DNA of 64,000 nt from Rouxiella chamberiensis (GCF_026967475.1 NZ_CP114058.1:1984001-2048000), one strand, 5' to 3'. Counted from the stretch's first letter, positions 49,047-58,979 are shown. The notes: generated by a model not told the origin, from the sequence alone. Numbers and translations: made by a program.

Positions 49047-50237
49047 ATGACGTTACTTAATCCGTACTTCGGCGAATTTGGCGGCATGTATGTGCCGCAG
49101 ATTCTGATGCCTGCGCTTGTTCAGCTCGAAGAAGCCTTTGTGAATGCGCAGCGCGATCCCGAGTTCCAGGCCGAATTTATCGATCTGCTGAAAAACTATG
49201 CGGGTCGTCCCACGGCGCTGACGCTTTGCAAGAACCTGACGGCGGGCACCCGCACCAAGCTGTATCTCAAGCGCGAAGACCTGCTGCACGGCGGCGCGCA
49301 CAAGACCAATCAGGTGCTGGGTCAGGCGCTGCTGGCAAAACGCATGGGTAAAACCGAAATCATCGCCGAAACCGGTGCCGGTCAGCACGGCGTGGCCTCG
49401 GCACTGGCCTGCGCCCTGCTCGGCCTGAAATGCCGCATCTATATGGGAGCCAAGGACGTCGAGCGCCAGTCGCCGAACGTGTTCCGCATGCGCCTGATGG
49501 GGGCGGAAGTCATTCCGGTACACAGCGGTTCGGCCACGCTGAAAGATGCCTGCAACGAGGCGCTGCGCGACTGGTCCGGCAGCTACGAAACGGCCCACTA
49601 CATGCTGGGAACGGCGGCGGGTCCACACCCTTATCCCACTATCGTGCGCGAATTCCAGCGCATGATAAGCGAAGAAACCAAGGCGCAGATGCAGGAACGC
49701 GAAGGCTGCCTGCCTGATGCGGTGATAGCCTGTGTGGGCGGCGGGTCCAACGCCATCGGCATGTTTGCCGATTTTATCGACGATGCCAGCGTCAAGCTTG
49801 TCGGCGTCGAACCTGCGGGTCTTGGCATCGAAACCGGTCAGCACGGCGCACCGCTGAAACACGCGCCGGTCGGCATCTATTTCGGCATGAAAGCGCCGAT
49901 GATGCAGACCTCCGAAGGCCAGATTGAAGAGTCCTACTCGATTTCGGCCGGTCTGGACTTCCCGTCCGTCGGCCCGCAGCACGCCTATCTGAACAGCATC
50001 GGCCGTGCCGACTACGTGTCTATTACCGATGACGAAGCCCTGGACGCCTTCAAGGCGCTGTCGCGCTTCGAGGGGATTATTCCTGCGCTGGAATCCTCCC
50101 ACGCGCTGGCCTATGCTCTGAAGCTCATCAAGGAAAATCCTGAAAAAGAACAGATTCTGGTGGTGAGCCTTTCTGGTCGCGGCGACAAAGACATATTTAC
50201 CGTACACGATATTCTGACGGCTCGGGGAGAGATCTGA
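49047..50237 (+). CDS. trpB: Tryptophan synthase beta chain
   Basis: PLP enzyme that condenses indole with serine. It has 396 residues, against 397 in E. coli. The PLP lysine lies in [40 protein letters not shown] binds serine, and [15 protein letters not shown] the phosphate. The COMM domain contains [20 protein letters not shown]. The ATG at 49047 has AAAGGAAGAG upstream. The last base of its stop is the first base of the trpA ATG, as expected for subunits of one complex. Confidence 0.96.
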   Translation: MTLLNPYFGEFGGMYVPQILMPALVQLEEAFVNAQRDPEFQAEFIDLLKNYAGRPTALTLCKNLTAGTRTKLYLKREDLLHGGAHKTNQVLGQALLAKRMGKTEIIAETGAGQHGVASALACALLGLKCRIYMGAKDVERQSPNVFRMRLMGAEVIPVHSGSATLKDACNEALRDWSGSYETAHYMLGTAAGPHPYPTIVREFQRMISEETKAQMQEREGCLPDAVIACVGGGSNAIGMFADFIDDASVKLVGVEPAGLGIETGQHGAPLKHAPVGIYFGMKAPMMQTSEGQIEESYSISAGLDFPSVGPQHAYLNSIGRADYVSITDDEALDAFKALSRFEGIIPALESSHALAYALKLIKENPEKEQILVVSLSGRGDKDIFTVHDILTARGEI

Positions 50238-51043
50238 TGGAACGCTATCAACAACTTTTCACGCGTCTGGAAAGCCAGAATGAAGGCGCATTCGTTCCTT
50301 TCGTGACTCTGGGTGATCCGAATCCGGAGCTGTCGCTGGCGATTATCGATACCTTGATAGAAGCCGGTGCCGATGCGCTGGAGTTGGGCGTGCCCTTCTC
50401 CGATCCGCTGGCCGACGGTCCGACGATTCAAAACGCCAACCTGCGCGCCTTCGCGGCCGGGGTAACGCCAACACAGTGTTTTGGCATGCTGGAAAAAATT
50501 CGCGCCAAACATCCTGATATTCCGATTGGCCTGCTGATGTATGCCAATCTGGTGTTCCACAACGGCCTCGACACCTTCTATGCCCGTTGTGCCGAGGTGG
50601 GCGTAGACTCCGTGCTGGTCGCCGATGTACCGCTTGAAGAGTCTGCACCGTTTCGCGCGGCGGCCATGCGTCACGGCGTGGCACCTATCTTTATCTGTCC
50701 GCCGAATGCCAGCGACGACCTGCTGCGCGAGATTGCCTCGCACGGCCGTGGGTACACTTATCTGCTGTCGCGCGCGGGCGTGACCGGTACCGAAAAGCGG
50801 GCGATTACGCCGCTGAATCATCTGGTCGACAAGCTGCGTGAATACCATGCCGCACCGCCGCTGCAAGGTTTCGGCATTTCCGAACCTTCACAGGTGAAAG
50901 AGTCGCTGGCCGCGGGTGCGGCAGGCGCGATTTCCGGCTCGGCGATTGTCCGCATCATCGAAAACAACGTTGATAATCCAGCAGAAATGCTGGCGCAACT
51001 TTCTCGTTTTGTTACCGACATGAAAGCCGCGACGCGTAAATAA
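50237..51043 (+). CDS. trpA: Tryptophan synthase alpha chain
   Basis: Cleaves indole-3-glycerol phosphate to indole, which is channelled to TrpB. It has 268 residues, as in E. coli. Catalytic residues lie in [20 protein letters not shown] (Glu and Asp) and [10 protein letters not shown]. The phosphate-binding loop is [20 protein letters not shown] followed by GSAIVRI. Last gene of the operon, followed by a terminator. The start overlaps the trpB stop by one base. Confidence 0.96.
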   Translation: MERYQQLFTRLESQNEGAFVPFVTLGDPNPELSLAIIDTLIEAGADALELGVPFSDPLADGPTIQNANLRAFAAGVTPTQCFGMLEKIRAKHPDIPIGLLMYANLVFHNGLDTFYARCAEVGVDSVLVADVPLEESAPFRAAAMRHGVAPIFICPPNASDDLLREIASHGRGYTYLLSRAGVTGTEKRAITPLNHLVDKLREYHAAPPLQGFGISEPSQVKESLAAGAAGAISGSAIVRIIENNVDNPAEMLAQLSRFVTDMKAATRK

Positions 51044-51061
51044 GCCTATTTCCGCTTCTCC

Positions 51062-51099
51062 AAAGCCCCACACATCTGTGATTGGGGCTTTATTTTTTT
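51062..51099 (+). terminator. Terminator of the trp operon
   Basis: Stem AAAGCCCC / GGGGCTTT with an extended loop that itself can pair (CACA...TGTG), followed by ATTTTTTT, 18 bases after the trpA stop. Confidence 0.9.
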
Positions 51100-51277
51100 A
51101 AAATTTTTCTTTTTTTACGCTCTGAAATTGTACATCCTGAATTTTTAAACCACACTTACTTCGCGCATTGTTTATTATTCTTAATCAGGCACTTGTCTGC
51201 ACCCTGGAATAAGCACCAGATTGCCTATTTTGTTGAATTTATGAGTTTCAAATAACACATTGCATGGAGAGTAAAAT

Positions 51278-51591
51278 ATGAAGCTTTTAAAAAGTCTTTC
51301 AGCTATCTGTATGGCAGCGGTCGTAGTCACTACTCTTGCAGCCTGTGCGCCTACGCCAAAAAAGAAGGCACCGGCGGCTATATTGATGACACCGTGGTCA
51401 CGACCAAAGTGAAATCTGCCCTGCTGGCAGACGACAATATCAAATCGCGTGAAATCAGCGTCGAGACCTTCAAGGGTCGTGTCCAGCTGAGCGGTTTCGT
51501 TACCTCTCCGGCGGAAGCGAGCCGTGCGGTATCGGTAACGCGTGGTGTTGCCGGGGTTAAATCTGTAGAGAACGACACTCAGGTCAAATAA
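51278..51591 (+). CDS. BON-domain lipoprotein, frameshifted
   Basis: Small envelope lipoprotein. Signal peptide with lipobox LAAC and acylated Cys near 25, then one BON domain (VTTKVKSALLADDNIKSREI, VETFKGRVQLSGFVTS, VTRGVAGVKSVENDTQVK). BON domains are thought to bind phospholipid, as in OsmY and DolP. One A is missing in the run at 51358-51363. Restoring it gives PTPKKEGTGGYIDDTVVTTK and 104 residues. The ATG at 51278 has TGGAGAG upstream. It is a monocistronic insertion between trpA and ompW that E. coli lacks at this place. The family call is sound, the specific role unknown. Confidence 0.82.
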
Positions 51592-51620
51592 CCCTGTTTG
51601 ATTGTCGCAATATCAGGAAA

Positions 51621-51645
51621 GGCGTCGAGAATTCGACGCCTTTTT
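51621..51645 (+). terminator. Terminator between the BON lipoprotein gene and ompW
   Basis: Perfect 8-bp stem GGCGTCGA / TCGACGCC with a GAAT loop, followed by five T. Confidence 0.88.
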
Positions 51646-51657
51646 CGTGGGCGAAAG

Positions 51658-52293
51658 CTAGAACTTGTAACCTACGGCAAACATGAATACCCACGGATTC
51701 AGCTGGGTACTGACGGATTGCTGTTCACCGCCCGCCTTGAAGCGCGCGGTGGTGTCGATGTCCATCCACCACACCGAGGCATTCAGCAGCCAGTTCTGGT
51801 TGAGGTTGTAGTCAACGCCGGCCTGCGTCGCCCAGCCCCAGGAGTGCTTCATGCTGAGATCGGAAAGTCCGGCATCGGAGCCTGTCTGGTTGAAACGGGC
51901 GTGGTAGAAGGTGGTGTAGTTCACGCCGAGGCCCACATACGGACGCAGTTTGTCTTCCTTGCTGCGAAAATAGTATTGCGCCATCAACGACGGCGGAAGC
52001 TGGCGCACGGTGGCGATGTCACCCATGCCGTTAAGGCCGATTTTGTGACGGAACGGAGTGGCGGCCAGCAGCTCGGTGCCGATGTTATCGGTCCACATGT
52101 AGCCCAGCGTCAGGCCCATTTGCGTGTCATTGCTGGCATTGAACGAGCCGAGTGAACCCAATACGCTCGGCGAGTTGGCCGACGGTCTGACTGTGGCGGT
52201 CCCTACGCGAACAATAACATCCCCTGCCTGATTGGCACTGGCGACCGTTGGTAAGGCGGCTGCCGCTAAAAGTGCCCAATATGCTGCTTTCAT
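51658..52293 (-). CDS. ompW: Outer-membrane protein W
   Basis: Eight-stranded beta-barrel outer-membrane protein linked to uptake of small hydrophobic molecules and stress survival. Signal peptide MKAAYWALLAAAALPTVASA, then AGDVIVRVGTATVRPSANSP. LGYMWTDNIGTELLAATPFR and LRPYVGLGVNYTTFY are typical, and the end is the aromatic barrel terminus FMFAVGYKF. It has 211 residues, against 212 in E. coli. It stands in the E. coli position between trp and yciC. A perfect FNR site lies upstream at 52435-52448, in line with its known control by oxygen. Confidence 0.94.
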   Translation of the reverse strand: MKAAYWALLAAAALPTVASANQAGDVIVRVGTATVRPSANSPSVLGSLGSFNASNDTQMGLTLGYMWTDNIGTELLAATPFRHKIGLNGMGDIATVRQLPPSLMAQYYFRSKEDKLRPYVGLGVNYTTFYHARFNQTGSDAGLSDLSMKHSWGWATQAGVDYNLNQNWLLNASVWWMDIDTTARFKAGGEQQSVSTQLNPWVFMFAVGYKF

Positions 52294-52434
52294 TATCCAT
52301 TCCCTCGTTGTGATGACTTCGGGTATTTAGCCATACCCTGCGAATACTTTGCCGTAGCGAGTTCAGGTTTTTATAGGAAAAGCGGGGAAATTGCACTGGG
52401 TTAAATTGATTCCAAGCCATTAAAAACAAAGGAA

Positions 52435-52448
52435 TTGATCTAGATCAA
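52435..52448. promoter_or_regulatory. FNR-binding site upstream of ompW
   Basis: TTGATCTAGATCAA is a perfect palindrome and an exact match to the FNR consensus TTGATnnnnATCAA. It lies 142 bases upstream of ompW and 125 bases upstream of the divergent ykgJ, so it could control either or both. ompW is a known FNR target in enterobacteria. Confidence 0.85.
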
Positions 52449-52572
52449 ACAATGTCCTGTTTTGTTAATTTTTTTAACACGGAAATAACGATTGCTTAAA
52501 AAATAGCAAATGCGTATTTTGCTCACTCATGGTTGTTTTGGTTTCAGTTCTCCGTTTACGGTAGCGTCCAAG

Positions 52573-52971
52573 ATGAGCGATAAAGATAATCCCTGTATTT
52601 CCTGCGGCGCATGCTGCGCCTATTTCCGCGTGTCGTTTTATTGGGCTGAATCTGAAGAGGCCGGTGGCGTGGTGCCCCAGGCATTGACGGAACAGGTCAC
52701 GCCCTTTCTGAGCTGTATGCAGGGCACCCACTCCCGTTCTCCCCGCTGCGTGGCGCTTGAAGGCGAGATAGGAAAAGCGGTGTCATGTTCCATTTATCTG
52801 AACCGACCGTCTCCCTGTCACGAGTTTGATCAATCCGGATTAAACGGCGTCACCAACGAGGCCTGCGACAGAGCGCGGGCCCGTTATGGCATGCCGCCTT
52901 TGGAGGGAGTACCAACAGGCTTGCTGGAAGGGGTTATTCCTGTGTCAGGACTTTCTCACGCAGCGCGGTGA
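52573..52971 (+). CDS. ykgJ: YkgJ-family cysteine-cluster protein
   Basis: Putative zinc- or iron-chelating protein. [20 protein letters not shown] carries the CxxCxxCC cluster. Further Cys lie in [35 protein letters not shown] and [15 protein letters not shown]. All of this follows E. coli YkgJ closely ([20 protein letters not shown]). I start at the ATG at 52573 (132 residues), where homology begins. An upstream ATG at 52510 would add 21 unrelated residues. The 3' end overlaps the end of the convergent glycosyltransferase gene by 38 bases. The function of the family is not established. Confidence 0.85.
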   Translation: MSDKDNPCISCGACCAYFRVSFYWAESEEAGGVVPQALTEQVTPFLSCMQGTHSRSPRCVALEGEIGKAVSCSIYLNRPSPCHEFDQSGLNGVTNEACDRARARYGMPPLEGVPTGLLEGVIPVSGLSHAAR

Positions 52972-53944
52972 ACTCGTTCAGCACGTGTTCGACACTCAGC
53001 AGACCGACATTGTCGGACGGGGCCTTGATAACCGCGCACGGAACCTTCCACGGTGCCCAGTATACGGCGTCGCTGTTGCCAAACAGCGCCACGACCGGCT
53101 TTTGCACGCCCGCCGCAATGTGCAGTGCGCCGCCATCGCTGGTGATTATCTGGTCACAGAGTGACATCGCCGCCATCAGTTCGCGAATGGTGCACGTCGG
53201 CAGAGGAACCAGATCGATACCCTTGCAGGCCTCGACAATTTTCTGGGCCTTGTTGTCATCGCCGGGATGCTCGGGGTTGTCTTCGGCACCCGGCGACCAG
53301 AACAGGATAATCTGGCACGTTTCACGCGACGCAAGATGATGCGCAAGCTCGATGAACTTTTCAATCTGCCAGCGCTGCTGCGGTTTGCGCGCGCTTATCT
53401 GAATGCCGTAAACCGGCCTGTCGCGGTGAATCTTGTACTTTGCGGCCATCGCCGCCACTTCTTCCGGCTCGACATAAAGCTCGAGCGGGCCTGGGATCTC
53501 GTCGATACCCAAAGGGCCGGAGAGCGCGTTCAGGCGCTGGACGATATGCTGGTCTTCCTGATACGGAATAAAGTCGGTGACCCATTCATGGGTATTCTTG
53601 CCGGTTGCGATGATACGCTTCGCGCCTGACAGTCTGGCCCACTGCAAGGGACGCCTGTCGGTACTGGCGACGATCGCCACATCGTATTTCGCCAATCGAA
53701 TCGCCATCATGGTTTTGAAACGCTGGAAATAAACACTCAGCAGCGATTGACCGCCCTTGCGGTGATGTGATTTGCAATAGAGATGGACTTGACCAATATG
53801 CGGATTGCCTTCGAGAACATCTTTATTATAAGTATTAACGAGTAAGTCCAGAGTGGTATTTTTTTGCCCTGCCAAGGTCGCAATAAGAGGAGTGGTGAGG
53901 ATAAGGTCACCAATATTGTCACGCCTGATTAAAAGAATTTTCAT
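52934..53944 (-). CDS. Glycosyltransferase family 9 (heptosyltransferase-like)
   Basis: ADP-heptose-type glycosyltransferase, probably acting in the LPS core. The N-terminus [20 protein letters not shown] is the hallmark of the WaaF/WaaC/WaaQ family. The donor-binding C-terminal half contains [20 protein letters not shown] and the [20 protein letters not shown] and [13 protein letters not shown] segments. It has 336 residues and no membrane segment. It lies apart from any waa cluster, between ykgJ and yciC, and E. coli has no such gene here. The acceptor is unknown. It may be a WaaQ-like or capsule-related paralogue. Confidence 0.85.
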   Translation of the reverse strand: MKILLIRRDNIGDLILTTPLIATLAGQKNTTLDLLVNTYNKDVLEGNPHIGQVHLYCKSHHRKGGQSLLSVYFQRFKTMMAIRLAKYDVAIVASTDRRPLQWARLSGAKRIIATGKNTHEWVTDFIPYQEDQHIVQRLNALSGPLGIDEIPGPLELYVEPEEVAAMAAKYKIHRDRPVYGIQISARKPQQRWQIEKFIELAHHLASRETCQIILFWSPGAEDNPEHPGDDNKAQKIVEACKGIDLVPLPTCTIRELMAAMSLCDQIITSDGGALHIAAGVQKPVVALFGNSDAVYWAPWKVPCAVIKAPSDNVGLLSVEHVLNEFTALREKVLTQE

Positions 53945-54260
53945 ATTCGCAGCTAAGGTAAGTAAACTCCCTGCATCCTAGTTTTACAAAAATAAACAAT
54001 CAAGCCAATTTACGCAAAAAGAGCGATCTTTCATTTATTTATCTAAACATTGAATCTTTTTTTGTTGCAATTGTCTCGGGAATTACTTCTTAAAAATCCT
54101 GTTATTAATGCAAAAAGGGCCGCAATGCCCCCTGCTTGAAAATTCATCAAGCGTAAGAGTTCGTAAGGGTCGTGATAAGACTCTCTGGCAGGATGCCAGC
54201 GGCGCAATTACAGGGTACAATCGCGGTTTGGAAACAATAATAGATAGTCTAGGAGTCTTC
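53945..54260. other. Intergenic region glycosyltransferase gene-yciC
   Basis: This 316-bp, AT-rich region lies between divergent genes. The yciC ribosome site AGGAG (54251-54255) is at its right end. I see no hairpin, operator or short gene in it. A plus-strand frame entering yciC from 54108 lacks a ribosome site. Confidence 0.5.
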
Positions 54261-55035
54261 ATGCCTATCACGGCCAGTACGTTGTACCGTGACAGTTTCA
54301 ATTTTTTGCGTAACCAGCTGGGCAGCATTTTGCTGATGTGCCTGCTGACCGCATTTATTACCGTCATTTTAAACCACACCTTTACACCCGATGCCGATCA
54401 GCTCAGCCTGCTGACCAGCGGTTCAGATTCGCTTTCCGATACGGCGGGCATGAGTATTCAGGAGATTATCCAGCAGATGTCCCCCGAGCAACAGATGGTG
54501 CTGCTCAAGGTCTCTGCGGCGGCAACCTTCTCGGCGCTGGTCGGCAATGTGTTGCTGGTCGGCGGCATGCTGATGCTCATCCAGCAGATTTCGGCGGGGG
54601 CACGCACCAGCGCCCTGCGCGCGATTGGCGCATCGGCACCGACCCTGCCCCGCGTTTCTGCTGCTCATGTTCCTGTGCACGCTGGTGGTCCAGCTTGGTT
54701 TGACACTCTTTATCGTGCCGGGTCTGATTATCGCGGTGGCGGTTTCGCTTTCGCCGATTATCGTCTCGACCGAAAAGCTCGGTGTTTTCAAGTCGATCAA
54801 ACTCAGTGCCAAACTGGCCTTTGCCAATACCCGCGTTATCGTGCCTGCCATCATGCTGTGGCTTGCCGCGAAGATGCTGGTTCTACTGGCTGTGAGCCAC
54901 CTCAAGTTCCTGGGGCCGGAAGTGGCCACTATCGTTCTGAGTGCGGTCAGCAATCTGATTTCCGCCTACCTGCTTATTTATCTGTACCGCCTGTACAGCA
55001 AGCTGCGTAGTCAGGTGGCAACGCCTATCGTGTGA
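54261..55035 (+). CDS. yciC: YciC/UPF0259-family inner-membrane protein, frameshifted
   Basis: Polytopic inner-membrane protein, one of the AsmA-independent envelope factors of unclear role; in E. coli linked with YciB and envelope integrity. [40 protein letters not shown] and [15 protein letters not shown] match E. coli YciC ([17 protein letters not shown]). One extra C in the run at 54648-54651 breaks the frame. The rest ([20 protein letters not shown] onward) continues in another frame to 55035. Restored length is 257 residues, against 247 in E. coli. The ATG at 54261 has AGGAG 5 bases upstream. yciB follows on the same strand. Confidence 0.88.
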
Positions 55036-55136
55036 TTCGCAGGAGGGGCGCCGCGACGCCCCTTTTACGGGTTGCTCTTTTACCGGTTGACGAGGAGACG
55101 CCGTCGTCGGTGCCGTCCTCCAATATGGAATGAAGT

Positions 55137-55685
55137 ATGAAGCAGCTTCTTGATTTTCTTCCCCTGATTGTATTTTTTGTCTTTTATAAACTCTACGATA
55201 TCTATGTGGCTTCGGGTGCGCTGATCGCTGCAACGGCGCTGGCGCTGATCCTGACCTGGATCAAATACCGCAAGGTCGAGAAAATGACGCTGATTACCTT
55301 TGTCATGGTCGCCGTCTTCGGCACGCTGACGCTGGTATTCCACGATGACCTGTTTATTAAATGGAAAGTTACAGTTATTTATGTCCTGTTCTCGGGCGCG
55401 CTGCTGGTCAGTCAGCTAATATTGAAAAAACCGCTGATACAGAGAATGCTGGGTAAAGAACTGACGCTACCCGATGCGGTGTGGGGCAAACTGAACGTGG
55501 CCTGGGCTATTTTCTTCCTGCTCTGCGGGCTTGCAAATATCTATGTGGCGTTCTGGCTACCTGAGAATGTCTGGGTTAATTTCAAGGTATTCGGCCTTAC
55601 CGTCTTGACCCTGCTCTTCACGCTGTTAAGCGGTATTTATATCTTCAGACACATGCCTGAAGAAGAAAAAGAACAAAAAAAATAG
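55137..55685 (+). CDS. yciB: Inner-membrane septation/envelope protein YciB (IspA-like)
   Basis: Polytopic inner-membrane protein needed for normal envelope and septation. It has 182 residues, against 179 in E. coli. About five transmembrane helices, including the start [20 protein letters not shown] (with the family FLPLxxFFxxYK motif) and [35 protein letters not shown] near the end (two adjacent segments). It ends in a charged tail (EEEKEQKK). The ATG at 55137 follows TGGAATGAAGT. Flanked by yciC and yciA as in E. coli. Confidence 0.92.
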   Translation: MKQLLDFLPLIVFFVFYKLYDIYVASGALIAATALALILTWIKYRKVEKMTLITFVMVAVFGTLTLVFHDDLFIKWKVTVIYVLFSGALLVSQLILKKPLIQRMLGKELTLPDAVWGKLNVAWAIFFLLCGLANIYVAFWLPENVWVNFKVFGLTVLTLLFTLLSGIYIFRHMPEEEKEQKK

Positions 55686-55770
55686 CGTTACCGAGAGTTA
55701 TTTCCGACGTAGATCTCCGAACTGCGGTTTGGAGATCTGGATATTTCGACTTTAATGTGAAGCCCATCGT

Positions 55771-56211
55771 ATGAACGAAAAACACAAGTTACCCAATGGT
55801 GAAATGGTGTTGCGCACCCTCGCCATGCCTGCTGATACCAATGCAAATGGTGATATCTTCGGCGGCTGGCTGATGGCTCAAATGGATATGGGCGGGGCCA
55901 TACAGGCCAAGGAAATTGCCAAAGGCCGTGTGGTTACGGTGCGTGTCGACGGCATGACCTTCCTGAAACCCGTCGCCGTGGGCGATGTGGTGTGCTGTTA
56001 TGCACGCTGCATCAAGACCGGCAACAGTTCGATTACCATCAATGTTGAAGTCTGGGTGAAGAAGGTCTCTTCCGAGCCGATTGGTCAGCGCTACATCGCC
56101 ACCGAAGCGGTCTTTACCTATGTCGCGGTAGACAACGAAGGCAAATCGCGTCAGTTGCCGGACGGTCGCAGTAACTTCAGCGTGGATTCTGCCGGTTCCC
56201 TCGACGACTGA
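55771..56211 (+). CDS. yciA: Acyl-CoA thioesterase YciA
   Basis: Hotdog-fold thioesterase that hydrolyses a wide range of acyl-CoA esters. It has 146 residues, against 132 in E. coli. NGEMVLRTLAMPADTNANGD, IFGGWLMAQMDMGGAI (with the catalytic Asp region) and VTVRVDGMTFLKPVAVGDVV are diagnostic. RYIATEAVFTYVAVD ends the core, and the extra C-terminal residues are Ser/Asp-rich. The gene has its own terminator. It completes the yciC-yciB-yciA run. Confidence 0.94.
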   Translation: MNEKHKLPNGEMVLRTLAMPADTNANGDIFGGWLMAQMDMGGAIQAKEIAKGRVVTVRVDGMTFLKPVAVGDVVCCYARCIKTGNSSITINVEVWVKKVSSEPIGQRYIATEAVFTYVAVDNEGKSRQLPDGRSNFSVDSAGSLDD

Positions 56212-56243
56212 TTCCGCTTTCTGATTTATCCGGTCTTAAAGAG

Positions 56244-56280
56244 AAAATCCGCGGTCGATGTGCTGACCGCGGATTTTTTT
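56244..56280 (+). terminator. Terminator of yciA
   Basis: Stem AATCCGCGGTC / GACCGCGGATT with an 8-base loop, flanked by A on the left and seven T on the right. It could also serve the convergent membrane-protein gene ending at 56297. Confidence 0.92.
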
Positions 56281-56296
56281 GACGACGGTTAAAGAC

Positions 56297-57328
56297 TTAA
56301 CGTCTTACGTGTTTGTCGCCGTGCACGGTTTCACCGTTGGCCAGATGATGAGGCTGGGTACGACGACCCCACTCGCCCGCAAAACCGGAAACAACGCCAC
56401 CGATAACCAGCAGAACGAAAGCAAACCAGCTGGCTTTGGAAAGCTGATCCGCTGCCTTGTCGGCCACTTCACGCGCTTTCTGTTCGGCATCGGCTTTCAG
56501 CTGCTGATACTTCTGGTAAGCCTGCTGGTAGGACTGCTGCGCCTTGGCGACAATCTGATCGACTTCCTGATCGGATTTACCGGTACGTGCCTTGATGATA
56601 TTTTTCAGGGCATCGACATCGGCCGCCTGCAGTGTGCTGTCGCCGCGCTGAATCACGCCGCTAAACCACTGTTGCAGATCCTGGCTAGGTGCCTGCTGGC
56701 TGCCTGCCTGCTGTTCGGCAGCGTTGGCACTGTCCTGCGCCTGGCGTTGCAGATTTTCAGGTTGCAGTTCAGGTTTACCGGTCTGGCGCAGTGTGGTGGT
56801 CAGTTCATTTTGCAGGTCATCAAGGTTGAAATTGGCTTTCTGCAACTGCTCCTTGACCATGTTACCCGCCTGCGGCATCGCGCTGGCAATCCCGCTTCCT
56901 GCCGCTTTCAGACCTTCGCCCGCCACATTCATCACGCCACCTACGGCGCTGCTAAACAGGGTGACAAAGATATAGGCTGAAATCAGCGTAACAACACCCC
57001 AGGAAAGTACCCCGTGCAGTGCGCCTTCACGACGCGCCAAACGTCCTGCGAAATAAGCACCGACCGCATAGGAGATTAAGACGCTGGCCAGCATCCAGAT
57101 TAATGCGCCCGTTCCCAAACCATCCAGCGGGTTTGATTCCTTGAGAGGATCAACCGTTGATGCGCCAATCGCCGTACCCAGTAGAGATAAAAGCATGTGC
57201 GTGATAATCGCAATTATTACACCTGCAAAAATTGCACCCCATGAAATACGTCGCGCATTATTATTACGATAAACGTCCGTAACGACTCCATCCGGAGACT
57301 GATACAGAGTGGGATCATTATGCGTCAT
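56297..57328 (-). CDS. Membrane protein with long Gln-rich cytoplasmic or periplasmic segment
   Basis: A 343-residue protein of a family often labelled PhnA-like or YrzE-like; I do not know its function. Three N-terminal transmembrane helices: ISWGAIFAGVIIAIITHMLL, LIWMLASVLISYAVGAYFAG and WGVVTLISAYIFVTLFSSAV. Then about 150 residues of Gln/Ala-rich, probably coiled-coil sequence (AQDSANAAEQQAGSQQAPSQ, QSYQQAYQKYQQLKADAEQK), and a final helix (FAFVLLVIGGVVSGFAGEWG). The gene sits between yciA and tonB, reading the same way as tonB. E. coli has nothing here. The ATG at 57328 has AGAGGAAATAATT upstream. An envelope-stress role is conceivable, without direct evidence. Confidence 0.75.
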   Translation of the reverse strand: MTHNDPTLYQSPDGVVTDVYRNNNARRISWGAIFAGVIIAIITHMLLSLLGTAIGASTVDPLKESNPLDGLGTGALIWMLASVLISYAVGAYFAGRLARREGALHGVLSWGVVTLISAYIFVTLFSSAVGGVMNVAGEGLKAAGSGIASAMPQAGNMVKEQLQKANFNLDDLQNELTTTLRQTGKPELQPENLQRQAQDSANAAEQQAGSQQAPSQDLQQWFSGVIQRGDSTLQAADVDALKNIIKARTGKSDQEVDQIVAKAQQSYQQAYQKYQQLKADAEQKAREVADKAADQLSKASWFAFVLLVIGGVVSGFAGEWGRRTQPHHLANGETVHGDKHVRR

Positions 57329-57565
57329 AATTATTTCCTCTATAAATTAATGACTTGAAGCAGCAGACGGCCGTTAAAGCAGCTCGTTGACCAGGCTAAG
57401 TCAATCGCAAGCGGCAGCCGGTATTCATACGAAATAAAAAGGCATACTAATAATGACTTGTCCTTTGGAGTTGGAAATAAAAAGGATAATTCACTATCAA
57501 TCAATTAGAGGATAGACAATAAAATCGAGTTCGCTATAAAAAAACACGCGCAATGAATCAACTTT

Positions 57566-57603
57566 AAAAAAAGGGGCAAAACCGTAGTTTTACCCCTTTA
57601 TTT
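57566..57603 (-). terminator. Terminator of tonB
   Basis: Stem GGGGcAAAAC / GTTTTaCCCC with a CGTA loop, flanked by seven A (T run on the minus strand) and TTTATTT, 25 bases after the tonB stop. It can act in both directions. Confidence 0.85.
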
Positions 57604-57628
57604 AATTCATGGGACTGGCGTAATTAAA

Positions 57629-58423
57629 TTAATCTTCTACGCCACCGCCGCCGCTCATTTTAAATACCAGCGTAACGGTAAGGTTTTTGGCTTCCTTGGC
57701 TTCGTAGCGCCATTTATTCATCGCCATTTTCACTTCGCGCTCGAACATATTTCGCGGTTCGGCGGACAGGATGCGGATGTTATCAACGCGCCCGTCGCTG
57801 TCGACGTCAAACTGCACTTTTACCCGCCCTTCGATGCGTAACGCAAAGGCACGCGCAGGATACTGCGGCTTGCTTCTGTCGAGCGGACGCGGACCACTGC
57901 TGCTGCCGCTGGTTTGCGCGGCCGGTTTAGGCGCGGGCGCAGTCGGCGCTTTCTGCGAGGTAAACGGCGACGACTCGGCTTTGGTCATCTGCTGGGTCTT
58001 CTCGACCGGCCGTGGCTGCGGTTGCGGCTTGGACTTCGGTTTTTCGACAACCTTTTTCACCGGTTTCGGTTTTGGCTTGGGCTGAGGCTTGGGTTTTGGC
58101 AGCGGCACTTCGACAGGCTGCGTCACGACCGGGTCAGGCTTGACCTCCGGCACAGGCTCCGGCTCGGGTTCAGGCTCGGGTTCCACGACGGGCTGCGGCG
58201 TTGGCGGTGGCGTAAACACTTCCGGATTCACCATGCTGACGCTCATGACATGCTCTTCCTGCTTCGGCATCTTCACGCTGTCGGTGATGGTGACATAGAG
58301 TAACGCGGCGATAAGTGCGCCGTGGATCCCGAGAGACAGGATGGCCGGCAACGTTACTCTGCGAATGATGGACTGTTTTTTTAACGGCATAGCATTAGAT
58401 AAAGACATCGCTGTTGGCTGCAT
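57629..58423 (-). CDS. tonB: Energy transducer TonB
   Basis: Links the proton-driven ExbBD motor to outer-membrane receptors for iron chelates and vitamin B12. N-terminal membrane helix with the conserved Ser/His face ([18 protein letters not shown]). A periplasm-spanning Pro-rich stretch follows, with Glu-Pro repeats then Lys-Pro repeats ([15 protein letters not shown]). The C-terminal domain is [20 protein letters not shown] with [17 protein letters not shown]. The start is uncertain: ATG codons at 58423, 58408 and 58390 are all open, and none has a strong ribosome site. From 58423 it has 264 residues. A Fur box lies upstream. It is flanked by yciI as in E. coli. Confidence 0.93.
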   Translation of the reverse strand: MQPTAMSLSNAMPLKKQSIIRRVTLPAILSLGIHGALIAALLYVTITDSVKMPKQEEHVMSVSMVNPEVFTPPPTPQPVVEPEPEPEPEPVPEVKPDPVVTQPVEVPLPKPKPQPKPKPKPVKKVVEKPKSKPQPQPRPVEKTQQMTKAESSPFTSQKAPTAPAPKPAAQTSGSSSGPRPLDRSKPQYPARAFALRIEGRVKVQFDVDSDGRVDNIRILSAEPRNMFEREVKMAMNKWRYEAKEAKNLTVTLVFKMSGGGGVED

Positions 58424-58489
58424 AATAATTCGATTTCCCCGTGAATCCGCAAGTTTAAATGCAAATAGCAATCATATTCAATAAGGAGA

Positions 58490-58504
58490 TGAAAACTATT
58501 CTCA
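58490..58504. promoter_or_regulatory. Probable Fur box upstream of tonB
   Basis: TGAGAATAGTTTTCA (read on the minus strand) matches the 7-1-7 Fur pattern TGATAATnATTATCA at 11 of 14 defined positions. It lies 67-81 bases upstream of the tonB ATG. Repression of tonB by iron-loaded Fur is established in E. coli. Confidence 0.65.
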
Positions 58505-58682
58505 AATACTGCACTTTTGATTCAAACAACGCGCTTTCACTCGTCGCAGGGTTTCGCTATGGTACGTGTTGTAAGAAGGCTTGATGATTGAAATCGGCAT
58601 TGGCTTTTCATCATTCACCCCTGACTTGCCCTCGAGACTTTCTTTGCAACCCTTTTTTGCAAATACACTATTAAGGTGAACC

Positions 58683-58979
58683 ATGCTTTACGTGATCTAT
58701 TCCGAAGATGTCACTGACTCGCTTGAAAAACGCCGTCTTGCACGCCCTGCCCATATTGAACGCCTGCTAAAGCTGAAAGAACAGGGTCGCGTGGTACTAG
58801 GCGGTCCTTTCCCGGCTATCGACAGTGAAGAACCGGGCGATGCGGGCATGACCGGCTCTCTGGTCATCGCCGAATTCGACAGCCTCGAAGCGGCCAAAAG
58901 CTGGGCCGAGGTTGATCCCTACGTGCTGGCCGGTGTGTATGAAAATGTCACCGTCAAACCTTTCAAGCAGACCCTCTAA
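58683..58979 (+). CDS. yciI: YciI family protein
   Basis: Small ferredoxin-like fold protein of unknown physiological role, related to muconolactone isomerase and to YCII dehydrochlorinase-like enzymes. It has 98 residues, as in E. coli. [40 protein letters not shown] (with the conserved His), GGPFPAID and [20 protein letters not shown] are diagnostic. The ATG at 58683 has TAAGGTGAACC upstream. It is followed by a terminator. Divergent from tonB as in E. coli. Confidence 0.94.
   Translation: MLYVIYSEDVTDSLEKRRLARPAHIERLLKLKEQGRVVLGGPFPAIDSEEPGDAGMTGSLVIAEFDSLEAAKSWAEVDPYVLAGVYENVTVKPFKQTL

Noticed and set aside
44967..50207. Long antisense open frames opposite trpE, trpC and trpB (369, 450 and 384 codons)
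   Set aside because: All are shadows of high G+C third positions in strongly conserved genes on the other strand, without starts or homology.
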